Shown: positions 9,802 to 19,360 of the stretch, one piece after another | Numbering within the stretch: the stretch's first letter is position 1 | Layout: each line of letters starts with the position of its first letter | Origin: Leishmania donovani | Taxonomy: Eukaryota > Euglenozoa > Kinetoplastea > Trypanosomatida > Trypanosomatidae | Direction of reading: 5' to 3' | Length of the DNA: 64,000 nucleotides | Assembly: GCF_000227135.1 (NCBI RefSeq) | Contig: NC_018251.1 | Location: 778,568-842,567 of the forward strand | Translations under genes and position numbers: made by a program | Notes under the pieces: generated by a model | The model's input: the letters and a program-made list of their open reading frames with translations, nothing else | What the model was told of the DNA's origin: nothing | Databases searched by the model: none

Positions 9802-10873
9802 GACTCTCTCGACAGCAATAGCAAAAAGGAGGGAAGAACGACTTGGCAATGCAGCAGGAACGCGTTCAGCAGTGGAGGAGAAATATGTGAATGTACAGGC
9901 GCGTGAAGGTAGGGAGGGAGAGGGGAGGGGGGAGAGAGAGCCAATACGGAGAGGCGGCGAAGACAGAGAGGAGCGGCGCTCAGTCGCGCGCGTCTTTCGC
10001 AGTGGTGCGGCTCAATGCAGCCAAATAGCCGTGCCGCTGCTGTCGCTGTCTGTCCGTCAAAAGGGGAGAGGAGGGTGAGAAGGGGCTCTGCCAGGAAGCG
10101 GATACAGAAGGCCGAAGGGAAGGGAGAGTGTTGGGGCAACGGCAAGGGCAAGAGAAGAAACCAAGTCACATGCCGTTGCGGAGAGCTGCGGGCCTGATTC
10201 GCCGTAGAGGGAAGGCTGAGGGGTGGGGGAGGAGATAGAACGAGAAGCGAAGAGAATCGGGGGGGGGGAGAGAGAGGGGAAAGGGCGATCGCGAAGACAC
10301 TGGACTCTTTGCCACGATGGTGGGCACGCGCACCTGCACGCAGATCTACGTGAAGGCGTGTATATGCATGTGTGGGGGGAGGGGGGAGGTTGCCGCCTGC
10401 ACTGCGTGTAGCAAAGGGTGGGTTCGGGTGCCTTGAGTGAATGTCGCGGTCCCACTTCCCGCAGGTCGAGCACCGAGTGCATACAGAGCGGCATGCAGTC
10501 ATGTCTCTATCCACCCTCTGCGAGCTAGTGCTGAAGATGTAGAGCAGCACGCGTGCTCGGCTGCCTTATCGACCGTCGATACACCTTACCTGTTGCTCTT
10601 CTTGTCAGCTTTATCAAGCACTGCACCCCCACTCCGTCCTTCGCCACCCATGAAGCCCTCACACCCGTGGAGCACCGGAGGGAGAGGGGGAGACATGCTT
10701 AGGCAGCATGACGGACATAGAGGAAGGGGGAAGGGGGGCTGAACAAAACGCCGCTTTCTCACCTACGCTAGCAGACCAGTGCGCCTGCGCACGCACCCGA
10801 GACAGACAGACACACGCACACACGAGAGATACCCCCACCCGATATACGGCGACACAAACCATTTGCTGGTTGG
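9802..10873. other. Intergenic: BolA-like 3' UTR and HSD10-like 5' UTR
   Basis: About 1.1 kb, strongly purine-rich on the plus strand (GGGGGAGAGAGAGG-type runs, for example 10258-10280). A 262-codon minus-strand frame here is made of Ser, Pro, Leu and Arg from pyrimidine runs and is not treated as a gene. Confidence 0.55.
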
Positions 10874-11140
10874 TTACTTGCTCTTGGTGTTGAGCGTGAA
10901 GCCGTGTATGGCGCTTATTTCCTCCTTCAAGACGCTGTTGACGAGACGATGCTGCTGAATGAGCGACTTGCCCTGGAAGACCGGCGATACGATGTCAATG
11001 TTAAAAAAGCTGCCGCAGCCGGCGCTGACATCGACGACACGGATGGACTGGACGGGCTTCAGGGCCGCGCTCGACTCCAGCTTCGCCTGGATGTCGGCTG
11101 CCGTGTAGGCGGCGAGGAGGCGTGGCGCAACTCGAAACAT
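10874..11140 (-). CDS. BolA-like protein (BolA3-type, probably mitochondrial)
   Basis: BolA proteins pair with monothiol glutaredoxins in iron-sulfur cluster handling. The core shows the family pattern: VDVSAGCGSFFNIDIVS, then KSLIQQHRLVNSVLKEEI and IHGF. The QQH..VN..LKEEI signature is especially close to the mitochondrial BolA3 type. The product is 88 residues if started at the ATG at 11140 (MFRVAPRLLAAYTAAD), which looks like a short trypanosomatid mitochondrial presequence. An in-frame ATG at 11212 would give 112 residues. Several AGs lie in this stretch, so the start is not settled by splicing signals. Confidence 0.82.
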   Translation of the reverse strand: MFRVAPRLLAAYTAADIQAKLESSAALKPVQSIRVVDVSAGCGSFFNIDIVSPVFQGKSLIQQHRLVNSVLKEEISAIHGFTLNTKSK

Positions 11141-12002
11141 AAACGCCCTCGGTAGGCTGAGGAAAGCGTAGTTGGGGAGAATCTGTAGATGGAACCTGAG
11201 AAAGATGCCCATACTGCGTGAGGGGGTCGCCGGCGGAGGTGGCAGTGGCGGTGTTGATGCGGGAGAGCAAGGGGTGGGAGGGGCTAGACGAATAGGTAGA
11301 GGGTGTGAGGAGGCAAGCATTGGAGGACGGAAAAGGGCGGACAGCGTCACTGCCGTTGGCACCCCATGACTTCTCCTCCGTATTGTGCGCGCTCTCTCCC
11401 TTGGGTTTGTCGCATCGTTGCCCTTTACTCCTTCGTTTTGCGAGCGGGTGCTGGGAGGGAAGATGGAAGGATAGGGTAGTCGCAGCGTTGCTTCGCGCGT
11501 AGGTGGTGCCCATCACACAATCCACAGACGACTGTCTCGGCTGGGCCGGCCTGCGATTGTGATCGAGTCACGTGATGGCCTGTGGAGAGAAGTGGAGAGA
11601 AAAACGGGAAGCGCAACAACACCAGCCAGGACCACCGCGGCGGCGACTCATGCACCTTGTAATGAACGATGGAGAAGGCCTAGTAAAGGCGTCCACGCCT
11701 CCCGACAGCTGAGAGATGGCAACGCTTGTGCGCCGCCTTCTCTGTGCTGGCGTCGATTGCCGATGCAGCCGATCGCACCGCATCCAACGCGCTCGGCAGC
11801 ATCAGCCCCCTTCACGGCCACAGCAGGGCCGACAGAGGCTTGTCTGCCGCTCCCCGCGCTATACGCCAGATCCGCGGGGCGCTGCTGCAGGCGGCGCTGC
11901 TTTGCTTCCTCTAACGGCATCTCCACCCAGAAGAAACTGTCCCCGCAGACACCACTCCTACCCCCCACCACCCCCAGCACTGCCACCGCCGATTGGCGGG
12001 CC
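11141..12002. other. Intergenic: small hypothetical gene 3' UTR and BolA-like 5' UTR
   Basis: About 0.86 kb. It holds several short minus-strand frames (for example 11648-11986, 112 codons) that have neither recognisable motifs nor consistent codon bias. Nothing else is evident. Confidence 0.5.
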
Positions 12003-12143
12003 TTACGTCATTGCCTCGTGCGCAAGAAACTCCAGCCAGTCCACGTGGAGCTGCTTTACCCACGCCTTGCTCACAAGCTGCGCAGTGCGGCTAATGTGCA
12101 GCTCGTTATGCGAGCGCTGGCGAAGATTCTAGTACTGGGTGCG
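12003..12143 (-). pseudogene. In-frame continuation of the next gene after two TAG codons
   Basis: Directly after the TAG that ends the small hypothetical gene, the same frame reads four sense codons, a second TAG at 12131, then 41 open codons to a TAA at 12005-12003. The run includes HISRTAQLVSKAWVKQLHVD and WLEFLAHEAMT and looks like real protein with GC-ending codons. Either the ancestral gene ended here and two nonsense changes shortened it, or the bases are miscalled. Translation across the TAGs is not shown by the sequence. Confidence 0.45.
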
Positions 12144-12659
12144 CTATACTACTGCCGTCACACGCGTGTAGTCGGCCTCAGAGGAGAGCCGCACTCCATT
12201 TGGCAGCGGTGTACGGGTGATGCAGGTGCTGGAGAAGCGCAGAATCATGCGGAAGGCCTGGAGCAAACGCACCACAGCGAGTCCATTGGCCTGCATCTGT
12301 GCAGCCTTCTTCATGGTGAGAGGCAGCGCCTGCCAGTTCCCTCCTCGACGTCGCAGAGGGATGCGCCACTGGGCGTAGTTGTGGCAGTACTCAAGCAGGT
12401 CATGGTGCGACAGATTGCCGTCGCAGCGACCGCGGTACGCCTCCTCGCTGAGAGCGTGACGGTCGCTAGCGTGCTCGTTCCAGGGTGGTGTGATGTGCGG
12501 CGGAAGAGCTAGAGGAAACACGCTAGAGATGTGAAAGCAGCGCTCGTGTGCCTCATGATCCAAACGTAGACACCGCTGCGTCTCCTGGCGGGTGTGCGCA
12601 TTGGCAGGGGCGCTATACTCCATCGGTGCGTAGGTGAGGGCGCTCGAGGCTCCATGCAT
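12144..12659 (-). CDS. Hypothetical protein, possibly prematurely terminated
   Basis: I do not recognise the family. The frame gives 171 residues from the ATG at 12659; an internal ATG at 12623 would give 159. The C-terminal half contains ordered-looking sequence (DLLEYCHNYAQWRIPLRRR, then MKKAAQMQANGLAVVRLLQA). Four cysteines sit in pairs 10 and 12 residues apart, which is not the twin CX9C spacing. No signal peptide or membrane segment is visible. The stop is TAG and the frame stays protein-like after it, so the full ancestral product may have been about 218 residues. The start of repeat copy B lies only 84 bases upstream, so the splice region of this gene abuts the repeat. Confidence 0.6.
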   Translation of the reverse strand: MHGASSALTYAPMEYSAPANAHTRQETQRCLRLDHEAHERCFHISSVFPLALPPHITPPWNEHASDRHALSEEAYRGRCDGNLSHHDLLEYCHNYAQWRIPLRRRGGNWQALPLTMKKAAQMQANGLAVVRLLQAFRMILRFSSTCITRTPLPNGVRLSSEADYTRVTAVV

Positions 12660-12742
12660 CGAGGGATGGCAGGCGATGACAGAGGGTACTGAAGAGCCTC
12701 GCTATGAAGTCCCTCTGTTCTCTTCACAGCAGTGCTTTCGCG

Positions 12743-13368
12743 GCCCTGAACAGCGGGGTACAGCTCATACAGCGCATGGCATCTCAGGGCACGGTGCCCC
12801 CGCCCCCCACCCCCACCCACTCTGAGGGCGGAAGCCAAGCAGCTCCCAACCTAACCCTGCCAATGCCAAGCCCCTTCGCGTGGTGACAGGGTCAAGCACC
12901 TACAAGGTAGGGGAGGCCAGAGCGATGCACCGCCACGGATGCCGGCGGCCCGGTCCTGGACGGGCGCTGCGTCGGAGCGGCCTGCGACGGCGAGCACGCT
13001 TGTGCGCCACCCATATGACTAGGCAGTGTGCCAACACGTGACTCGAGCGCAGCTCAGCCGGCCCTCACACTGCCCACGGGGGCNNNNNNNNNNNNNNNNN
13101 NNNNNNNNNNNNNNNNNNNNNNNNNNNNNNNNNNNNNNNNNNNNNNNNNNNNNNNNNNNNNNNNNNNNNNNNNNNNNNNNNNCGGATGCCGGCGGCCCGG
13201 TCCTGGACGGGCGCTGCGTCGGAGCGGCCTGCGACGGCGAGCACGCTTGTGCGCCACCCATATGACTAGGCAGTGTGCCAACACGTGACTCGAGCGCAGC
13301 TCAGCCGGCCCTCACACTGCCCACGGGGGCGAGGGGACCCTGAGCCACCGCGAAGGCGGAGGGGACGC
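12743..13368 (+). repeat. SIDER-like dispersed repeat, copy B (gapped, truncated)
   Basis: It starts with the same GCCCTGAACAGCGGGG as copy A and matches it up to 13083, where a gap begins. After the gap, 13183-13330 repeats 12936-13083 base for base. The copy ends at 13368, about 220 bases before the end seen in copy A. It is either one truncated copy with an assembly overlap or two copies, the second truncated. Confidence 0.65.
13084..13182. other. Assembly gap (99 N) inside repeat copy B
   Basis: Run of N. The flanks overlap by 148 identical bases, so true length is unknown and may be negative. Confidence 0.95.
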
Positions 13369-14072
13369 ATCACCGTCACAGTCGAGTATGGAGAACAGCA
13401 GGTGAGGAGAGGGAGAATGGGCGCAAGACAAACGCGCAAGCTAGCATCTTGAGCGACAGACCGTGGGGACGGACGAGTGGGCGGGGCGGGGTGGGTCGGA
13501 GAGGGGTGGTCGCTAGTACCACACTAATCCGACAGCCACCGCCAACTAAGGCGCCGCCTCTAAGGCACTCCTTCGCCCCTCCATCACTGACGAGCTTGCA
13601 GGCACGCAGTGGGTGGAAAGCGGCGAAGGGGAGGGGAAATCCGCGCGTGCGCGGTGGTGAGAAGAGTCGTCTTTTGCTTGTTCGCAATCGAGTGAAATGA
13701 GTGAAATAAGAAAGAGAAGGGATGAGGAGAACCGCGCAAACGTCTCCAGGTGAGCACCCGCGATGTGTGCGAGTGTGTGTGTGGGGGGGGGGGGGGGGAG
13801 ATGGGAAGATAACGCGGCACTCTTCAGCCTCCTCCGCCCTCCTCCGCCTTCTTCTTCTGCGTATCGCCTATCGCGCCCGCGCCACCTCCGCCATCGCCAC
13901 CTCGCAGGACGGAGCGCACCGCTGCGTGTCAAGTGCGCACGAGCCGAGGAAAGGGACGATGAAGGCGAAAGAGGCAGCGAAGAGATGAAGAAAGGTGGGG
14001 GAGGGGGCCACGGGAAGTTCCGTCATCTCTCACATACGCATCCCTTTCACACCATCTCGTTGGGCGAGATCT

Positions 14073-14426
14073 CTAGTCCATCTGCTGCATGGCCTTATCC
14101 GCGGCGCTAATCTTGCCCTTGCCCTTGTCGGACTTGGACGAGCGGTCCTTGCGCTCCAGGATGGACTTGCGGTGGTGCGTCAGCTTCAGCTTCGTAATCT
14201 CGACGTTGGAGGGATGGATGCCGACGGCCACAGTGGAGCCGTTCGCCTTCTCGCGGTTCACCTTGTCGATGAGGATGACCCACTTGAGGCGGTAGCACGC
14301 GGTCACCTTACCCTCACGGCCCTTGAAGGTGCCACGCTTCACGATGACCTCGTCGTCCTTGCGCACGGGCATGGCACGCACGTTGTACTTGGCGCGCAGC
14401 TCCTTGGAGAGCGGGGCGCTCATGAG
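14073..14426 (-). CDS. RPL26: 60S ribosomal protein L26 (uL24), residues 27-143, left of gap
   Basis: L26 is a large-subunit protein near the exit tunnel. This piece runs from residue 27 (LMSAPLSKEL) to the TAG after MQQMD. It contains the KOW-type segment KDDEVIVKRGTFKGREGKV at about 49-66. Its right edge is the gap at 14427. Bases 14158-14426 are identical to 14526-14794, so this is either the 3' part of one gene whose two contigs overlap, or the second member of a tandem pair. Joined on paper the protein would be 143 residues, the normal size. Confidence 0.85.
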   Translation of the reverse strand, partial: LMSAPLSKELRAKYNVRAMPVRKDDEVIVKRGTFKGREGKVTACYRLKWVILIDKVNREKANGSTVAVGIHPSNVEITKLKLTHHRKSILERKDRSSKSDKGKGKISAADKAMQQMD

Positions 14427-14525
14427 NNNNNNNNNNNNNNNNNNNNNNNNNNNNNNNNNNNNNNNNNNNNNNNNNNNNNNNNNNNNNNNNNNNNNNNNNN
14501 NNNNNNNNNNNNNNNNNNNNNNNNN
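14427..14525. other. Assembly gap (99 N) inside L26
   Basis: Run of N flanked by a 269-base identical overlap of L26 coding sequence (offset exactly 368). Confidence 0.95.
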
Positions 14526-14872
14526 AGGATGGACTTGCGGTGGTGCGTCAGCTTCAGCTTCGTAATCTCGACGTTGGAGGGATGGATGCCGACGGCCACA
14601 GTGGAGCCGTTCGCCTTCTCGCGGTTCACCTTGTCGATGAGGATGACCCACTTGAGGCGGTAGCACGCGGTCACCTTACCCTCACGGCCCTTGAAGGTGC
14701 CACGCTTCACGATGACCTCGTCGTCCTTGCGCACGGGCATGGCACGCACGTTGTACTTGGCGCGCAGCTCCTTGGAGAGCGGGGCGCTCATGAGCACACG
14801 GCGCACATGGCTCGGGGCCTGAAAGTGCGCACGGCGGGCCTTGCGGCGGGAACCACACTTGATGCTGGCCAT
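14526..14872 (-). CDS. RPL26: 60S ribosomal protein L26 (uL24), residues 1-115, right of gap
   Basis: Starts with ATG at 14872 (MASIKCGSRRKARRAHFQ, very basic as usual for this family) and reads to residue 115 (HHRKSI) at the gap edge. The first 26 residues are present only here and the last 28 only in the left piece. See the left piece for the one-gene or two-gene question. Confidence 0.85.
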
Positions 14873-17034
14873 CTTGTCCTACAGGGGAGAGATGCGGGTC
14901 GGAGGCTGTACGATTGTGTGTGCGTGAAGAAAACAGAAATAGAAAGAGGATGATAGATGGAGCGAGAGACAGGAGAGGCCGCTGGTGCTGATGTGGGTGG
15001 TGGTAGCAGCACAAGAAGGCGAGCGCACATTTTGTGTGCGCGATCAGCGCCGCATCCGTGACACTCACATGTCACGAAAAGCTCGTTCGGTTTTCACTTT
15101 TGCCCTTGCCCACGCACTCATGTACACAGGTATATGCATGATACACAGACACACACACACACACACACACACGCAGACCGCGATGAGCGGCATTACTGCA
15201 TGATGCCTTTCCTCTCATCATCGTGCGCGTTCCTTTTCTCCTTTCTTCCCTTTTTTGTTTCTCGAGTGTGCGTGTGCGTGTGTGCGGTAAACGTCGCATC
15301 ACCGGGAAGGTCACAGCCATCCATAAAGAAACGCAGAAAAAGAAAAAGGGGAGACGAATGCGAGGGAGGAGGCGAACCGCCGAAAAAGGGGGAGAAAAGG
15401 AGGGAGACGCCAGGGATGCGCGCAGACGTAAAAAAAGGGGAAAATTCAAGAGGGGGGCAGAGGTTGAGGGAGGGGGCAACGTGCGCCACAGCCCCCGCGC
15501 CGTCTGTCGCTACCCCTCCCCACTCCACCCCCTTTATTTTTCGCTGCCGTTACTATCTTTTCTCTCTCCCCTCTCCCTTCCCTCCTCCCCTCTCTCTGTC
15601 CATCCAAGGCACCATCATGGGCGCATTCTCACAATCCCAACTGCGTGTCTGTGCTTTCTTCTTACAGCAGTTGTGCCGGACGCATGCGTTCGCCATTGCG
15701 CATCCTCACGTCGTAGTGTCTCGCTGTCTGTGTGTGCGACTCCGTTACCATTTTCGTTTATTCCTCTTCCCTTGAGCTCAAACCCTGCAGCAGCCGCAGC
15801 TGTGATGAAGGCCATGATGGCGCGCAGACAATGCAGACAGCAGACGCGGGCTCAGAGAGAGGAGCACGCAAGACAGGAGCGCAGTGTCAAGAACCGGCAC
15901 AACGGAAAGGTGCAAAATCGAAAAACGAACCACAGAACGCACATTTAGCGCCGTAACATCACCACGTCGTGCGTGAGAGGCATGATGCAGTAGGGGAAGC
16001 GGGGGGGGGGTTGATTGGTGCTTGGGCAGTAAGAGGGGATCGTGCGTGCAGGGTGTGCTCTGGGGGTCTGCGCAGCGGGTCGCGCCCATGAGCACATGAG
16101 ATAGGAAAGTCAGATAAAAAGGAAAAGGGAGCGAGAGAAGAGCGCTGCGGGAGGGAGGCAGGAAGGTGGTGGTGGTGATGGGGGGGGCAGAGAGCAGGGC
16201 CTCTCTGCTGAAGGCGAGGAAACACCTTCACCCGCTCTATCGCGCCAGCACCCGTTGTTTCGTCGCTGGGGTGCGTAAGCCGGTGGGGGTCAAGGTCTAC
16301 CGAGGCACACACTCACGCGTGCTCACGCACAAACCGACGTGCGCTCATGGCGCTGTCACGGGCACGATAGGACTTCCTTGCCCTCCCGATACCGGCGCAC
16401 GACGCAAGCATGTGCCATGCAGCTCGACTCCCGCACTGATGAAAAGAAAGACGAAGCATAAAATGAGGTGTCCACTCCACTCATACATCCCCCCACACAC
16501 ATAGAGCCCCACCACGGGGGAGAGAGGAGTGTGAGGAAGGCATGCACGCCACCCCAGCGCGCCCCGGAAGAAGCACACCAGACAAAGAGAAGAGGCGGCA
16601 AGAAGGGGATGAGTGGGTGGGTGGGTAGAGAGCTAGAGAGCGACACGCACAGGTCAAGGCAAGATAATAACAGAAGAGGAAACATCAATCAAGCACCAGC
16701 CCCAAGAAAGGGGAATAGGCAAGGAGACACACCAAAAAGCCATGACCGGCGAGTGGCAGAGGAAGGGGGTAGGGGTGGGTGGGGACGAAGATAGACCAGC
16801 ACATGCACACGTGTATGCGAACAGACGCCGACATACTACATTGCATCATCGTGCATAACATGTACGCGTTGATGTGTGAGCGTAATCGACCATATCGCTC
16901 ACGGTAGAGAGTTACGATAAGGGGGGAAGAGAGGTCAGGGGAAAGCGGCGCCGCCATCGCCAGCAACAATCCTCCATCTCCATTCTCCCTGCCCGCCTCC
17001 TCCGGGGTCATCCGTCACGCTTCGGAGCGCCGTC
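14873..17034. other. Intergenic: transketolase 3' UTR and L26 5' UTR
   Basis: About 2.2 kb without a convincing gene. It contains a CA microsatellite (15149-15172), a pyrimidine tract 15525-15605 on the plus strand that breaks the general purine bias, and GGTGGGTGG runs near 16615. Long frames on either strand here lack family motifs. Confidence 0.55.
15149..15172 (+). repeat. CA dinucleotide microsatellite
   Basis: About twelve AC units in the transketolase-L26 intergenic region. Similar shorter tracts occur at about 29407, 38365, 44812 and 49310. Confidence 0.9.
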
Positions 17035-19050
17035 TCACATCTTGCTGAATGAGGAGTTCTTGAGCGGCGCCGTGCGATTGGGGAAGCGCGCGGTCAGCCT
17101 GCGGGCCGTCTCCACCACTTCCTCGACGGTAATGCCGAACTTCTTGTATAGCACACCCGCCGGGGCCGAGGCACCGAAGCCAGACATGCCCACATGCGCA
17201 TGGGAGTATTTCTCCCAGCCGAAGCTGACGTACGCCTCCACCGACACCACCGGCACACCTTCGGTGAGCACAGACTTGCGGTACGCATCCGGTTGCGCGT
17301 CGAAGAGCTCCTGGCACGGCATCGACACAACCCTCACGCACAGCTCACCCGAGAGTACCTTGGCAGCATCCACCGCCAGCGACACCTCCGAGCCGCTCGC
17401 CACGATTACGAGCTGCGGGTCGGGCACCTCCACCACTGTGTAGGCACCGCGCTTCACACCATCGATGCTCGACCCCGACTGCGGCACGGTGCTCTGGCGG
17501 CTCAGACACAGAACCGTCGGAGTGTGGGCACTAGACAACGCAACAGCCCAAGCACCGCTCGTCTCTGTCTGGTCGCTAGGACGCATCACCTGCAGGTTTG
17601 GCATGGCACGCAGGGCAGCCACCAACTCGACAGGTTGGTGGGTCGGCCCGTCCTCGCCAACCCCGATGCTGTCGTGTGTCGCCACGTAGATGACACGGTG
17701 GTGGGAGATCGCGGCGAGGCGCACCGCACCAAGGGCGTAGCCGATGAAGTTGAGGAAGGTGCCGCCGAACGGGATGATACCACCGTGGGCGTCGAGACCG
17801 TTGAGGATGGCGCACATGGCGTGTTCACGGACACCGAAGCGAATGTAGCGACCCTCGTTGCTGCTCGACGAGAAGTCCACCAAGTTTGCCGACGCGGGGC
17901 GCGTCAGGTTGCTCGGCGTGAGGTCAGCCGACCCTCCCATGAGGGCCGGGATGGCCGGGAAGAGCACAGCCAGGCAATTCTCGCTCGCCTTGCGCGTCGC
18001 GATGGCCGAGGAGTTCGTCGGCAGCTTCGCCTCCCACCCGGACGGCAGCTCGCCCTTCATCTGCGCCACAAAGGCGGCACCCTCGGCCGGGAACGCGGCC
18101 GTGTACTTCGCCAAGCGTTCCTCCCACGCCTTCTGCTCCGCGGAACACTTCTCCATGTGCATCTTGAACACAGCGCGGACGTCTTCGTCGACGTCGTACT
18201 TCTTGTTCGGGTCGCGGCCAAACTTCGTCTTGACGTTGGCAATATCCTCCTCACCCAGCGGCGCGCCGTGCACCTTCTCCGTTCCCTGCTTCGAAGACCC
18301 GAACCCGATCGTTGTGGTTTGCACAATCATCTTCGGCTTCCCCTTCGTGGCCTTGGCCTCCGCCAACGCCTTGCGCAGGCCGTCGTAGTCAGTGTCACCG
18401 TTTTCGACCTCGATCACATGGAAACCCATGGACACGTACTTCTGGTGGGACTGCTCCGTGAAGGAGAGGTTTGTCGCGCCATCGATGCAGATGTAGTTGC
18501 TGTCGTAGATGACGATGAGTTTCTCCAGGGCGAGGTGGCCGGCGAGGGAGAGCGCCTCCTGGCACACACCCTCCATCAGACAGCCATCACCACAGTACAC
18601 GTAAGTGTAGTGATTGACGAGCTCGTGTCCCGGGCGGTTGAACCTGGCGGCAAGGTGCGACTCGGCCATCGCCAGTCCGACCGCGTTTGCAATACCCTGG
18701 CCAAGCGGCCCGGTCGTCACCTCCACCCCGGGCGTCACGAAACGCTCGGGGTGACCAGGGGTGCGCGAGCCATCTTGGCGGAATCCCTTCAGGTCGTCCA
18801 TGGTAAGGTCGTAGCCGGCCATGTGCAGCAGGGCGTACTGCAGCGCGCAGCCGTGCCCGTTCGACATGACGAAGCGGTCGCGGTCGACCCAGTTAGGATC
18901 CTGGCTGTTGTACTTCATCACTTCCGTCCACAGGACCGCTGACACTGGCGCCATGCCCATCGGCGTGCCCGGGTGACCACTCTTGCCACCCTGCACAATG
19001 TCTGCCGCGAGGCAGCGGATGCAGTTGGCAATCTTCTCAATAGAGGCCAT
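17035..19050 (-). CDS. TKT: Transketolase with C-terminal peroxisomal/glycosomal signal
   Basis: Thiamine-diphosphate enzyme of the non-oxidative pentose phosphate pathway that moves two-carbon units between sugar phosphates. The 671 residues match the Leishmania enzyme length. The diphosphate motif starts GDG at 154-156 and ends near Asn185 (YDSNYICIDG). Substrate histidines lie in SGHPGTPMG (24-32) and in PGHPERF near 100. The pyrimidine-domain segment VREHAM and the phosphate-binding HDSIGVGEDGPTHQPVE follow in the second half. The protein ends in SKM, a type 1 peroxisomal targeting signal, so part or all of it should enter glycosomes. The start is ATG and the stop is TGA. Confidence 0.97.
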   Translation of the reverse strand: MASIEKIANCIRCLAADIVQGGKSGHPGTPMGMAPVSAVLWTEVMKYNSQDPNWVDRDRFVMSNGHGCALQYALLHMAGYDLTMDDLKGFRQDGSRTPGHPERFVTPGVEVTTGPLGQGIANAVGLAMAESHLAARFNRPGHELVNHYTYVYCGDGCLMEGVCQEALSLAGHLALEKLIVIYDSNYICIDGATNLSFTEQSHQKYVSMGFHVIEVENGDTDYDGLRKALAEAKATKGKPKMIVQTTTIGFGSSKQGTEKVHGAPLGEEDIANVKTKFGRDPNKKYDVDEDVRAVFKMHMEKCSAEQKAWEERLAKYTAAFPAEGAAFVAQMKGELPSGWEAKLPTNSSAIATRKASENCLAVLFPAIPALMGGSADLTPSNLTRPASANLVDFSSSSNEGRYIRFGVREHAMCAILNGLDAHGGIIPFGGTFLNFIGYALGAVRLAAISHHRVIYVATHDSIGVGEDGPTHQPVELVAALRAMPNLQVMRPSDQTETSGAWAVALSSAHTPTVLCLSRQSTVPQSGSSIDGVKRGAYTVVEVPDPQLVIVASGSEVSLAVDAAKVLSGELCVRVVSMPCQELFDAQPDAYRKSVLTEGVPVVSVEAYVSFGWEKYSHAHVGMSGFGASAPAGVLYKKFGITVEEVVETARRLTARFPNRTAPLKNSSFSKM

Positions 19051-19360
19051 TGTGCTTGTGGGTGAGGGCGAAGGGGACAGGCAGGGCAGAGAAAGCGGGC
19101 TATAGGAATGAGAAGGGAGCGAGACCGAGAGGCGAAGAGGGGGAAGGGTGCTACTATGTGGTGGCCGGTTCGAGACACTAGAGGAAGAGTTGGGGGGGGG
19201 GGGGGGGAGATTCCTTTTGTATACGCTGATGAGGGCGTAGGGTGGCTACTGGTGTTGCTGTGTGGTGCGGTGGGGGTGCCGTTTACGGGAGCAGAGAGAC
19301 GGGGGTAGAGAGAGACGAGTGTTGACTGCGGAAGAGCGAGAGCAAAAAGTGGGTATGGGT

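Larger units (their letters stand above)
12660..14072. other. Intergenic: L26 3' UTR containing repeat copy B
   Basis: About 1.4 kb. It holds the gapped repeat copy B (12743-13368), then purine-rich sequence and a 15-base G run at about 13783-13798. No gene is seen. Confidence 0.55.

Noticed and set aside
9762..10550. 262-codon minus-strand open frame between BolA-like and HSD10-like genes
   Set aside because: Low-complexity translation of C/T runs that overlaps the HSD10-like start in another frame.
11648..11986. 112-codon minus-strand frame next to the small hypothetical gene
   Set aside because: No conserved-looking segment and it is not in frame with the neighbouring gene; I could not support it.
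12003..12146. Recoding of TAG as a sense codon
   Set aside because: GDPD, the 1198-residue protein and the coiled-coil gene end at TAG at natural positions, so TAG is a normal stop here.
17194..18942. 582-codon plus-strand open frame
   Set aside because: Antisense shadow of transketolase; GC-rich third positions suppress stops on the other strand.
19150..19180. GGTTCGA-like tRNA B box near 19165
   Set aside because: No cloverleaf, A box or acceptor stem could be drawn around it.
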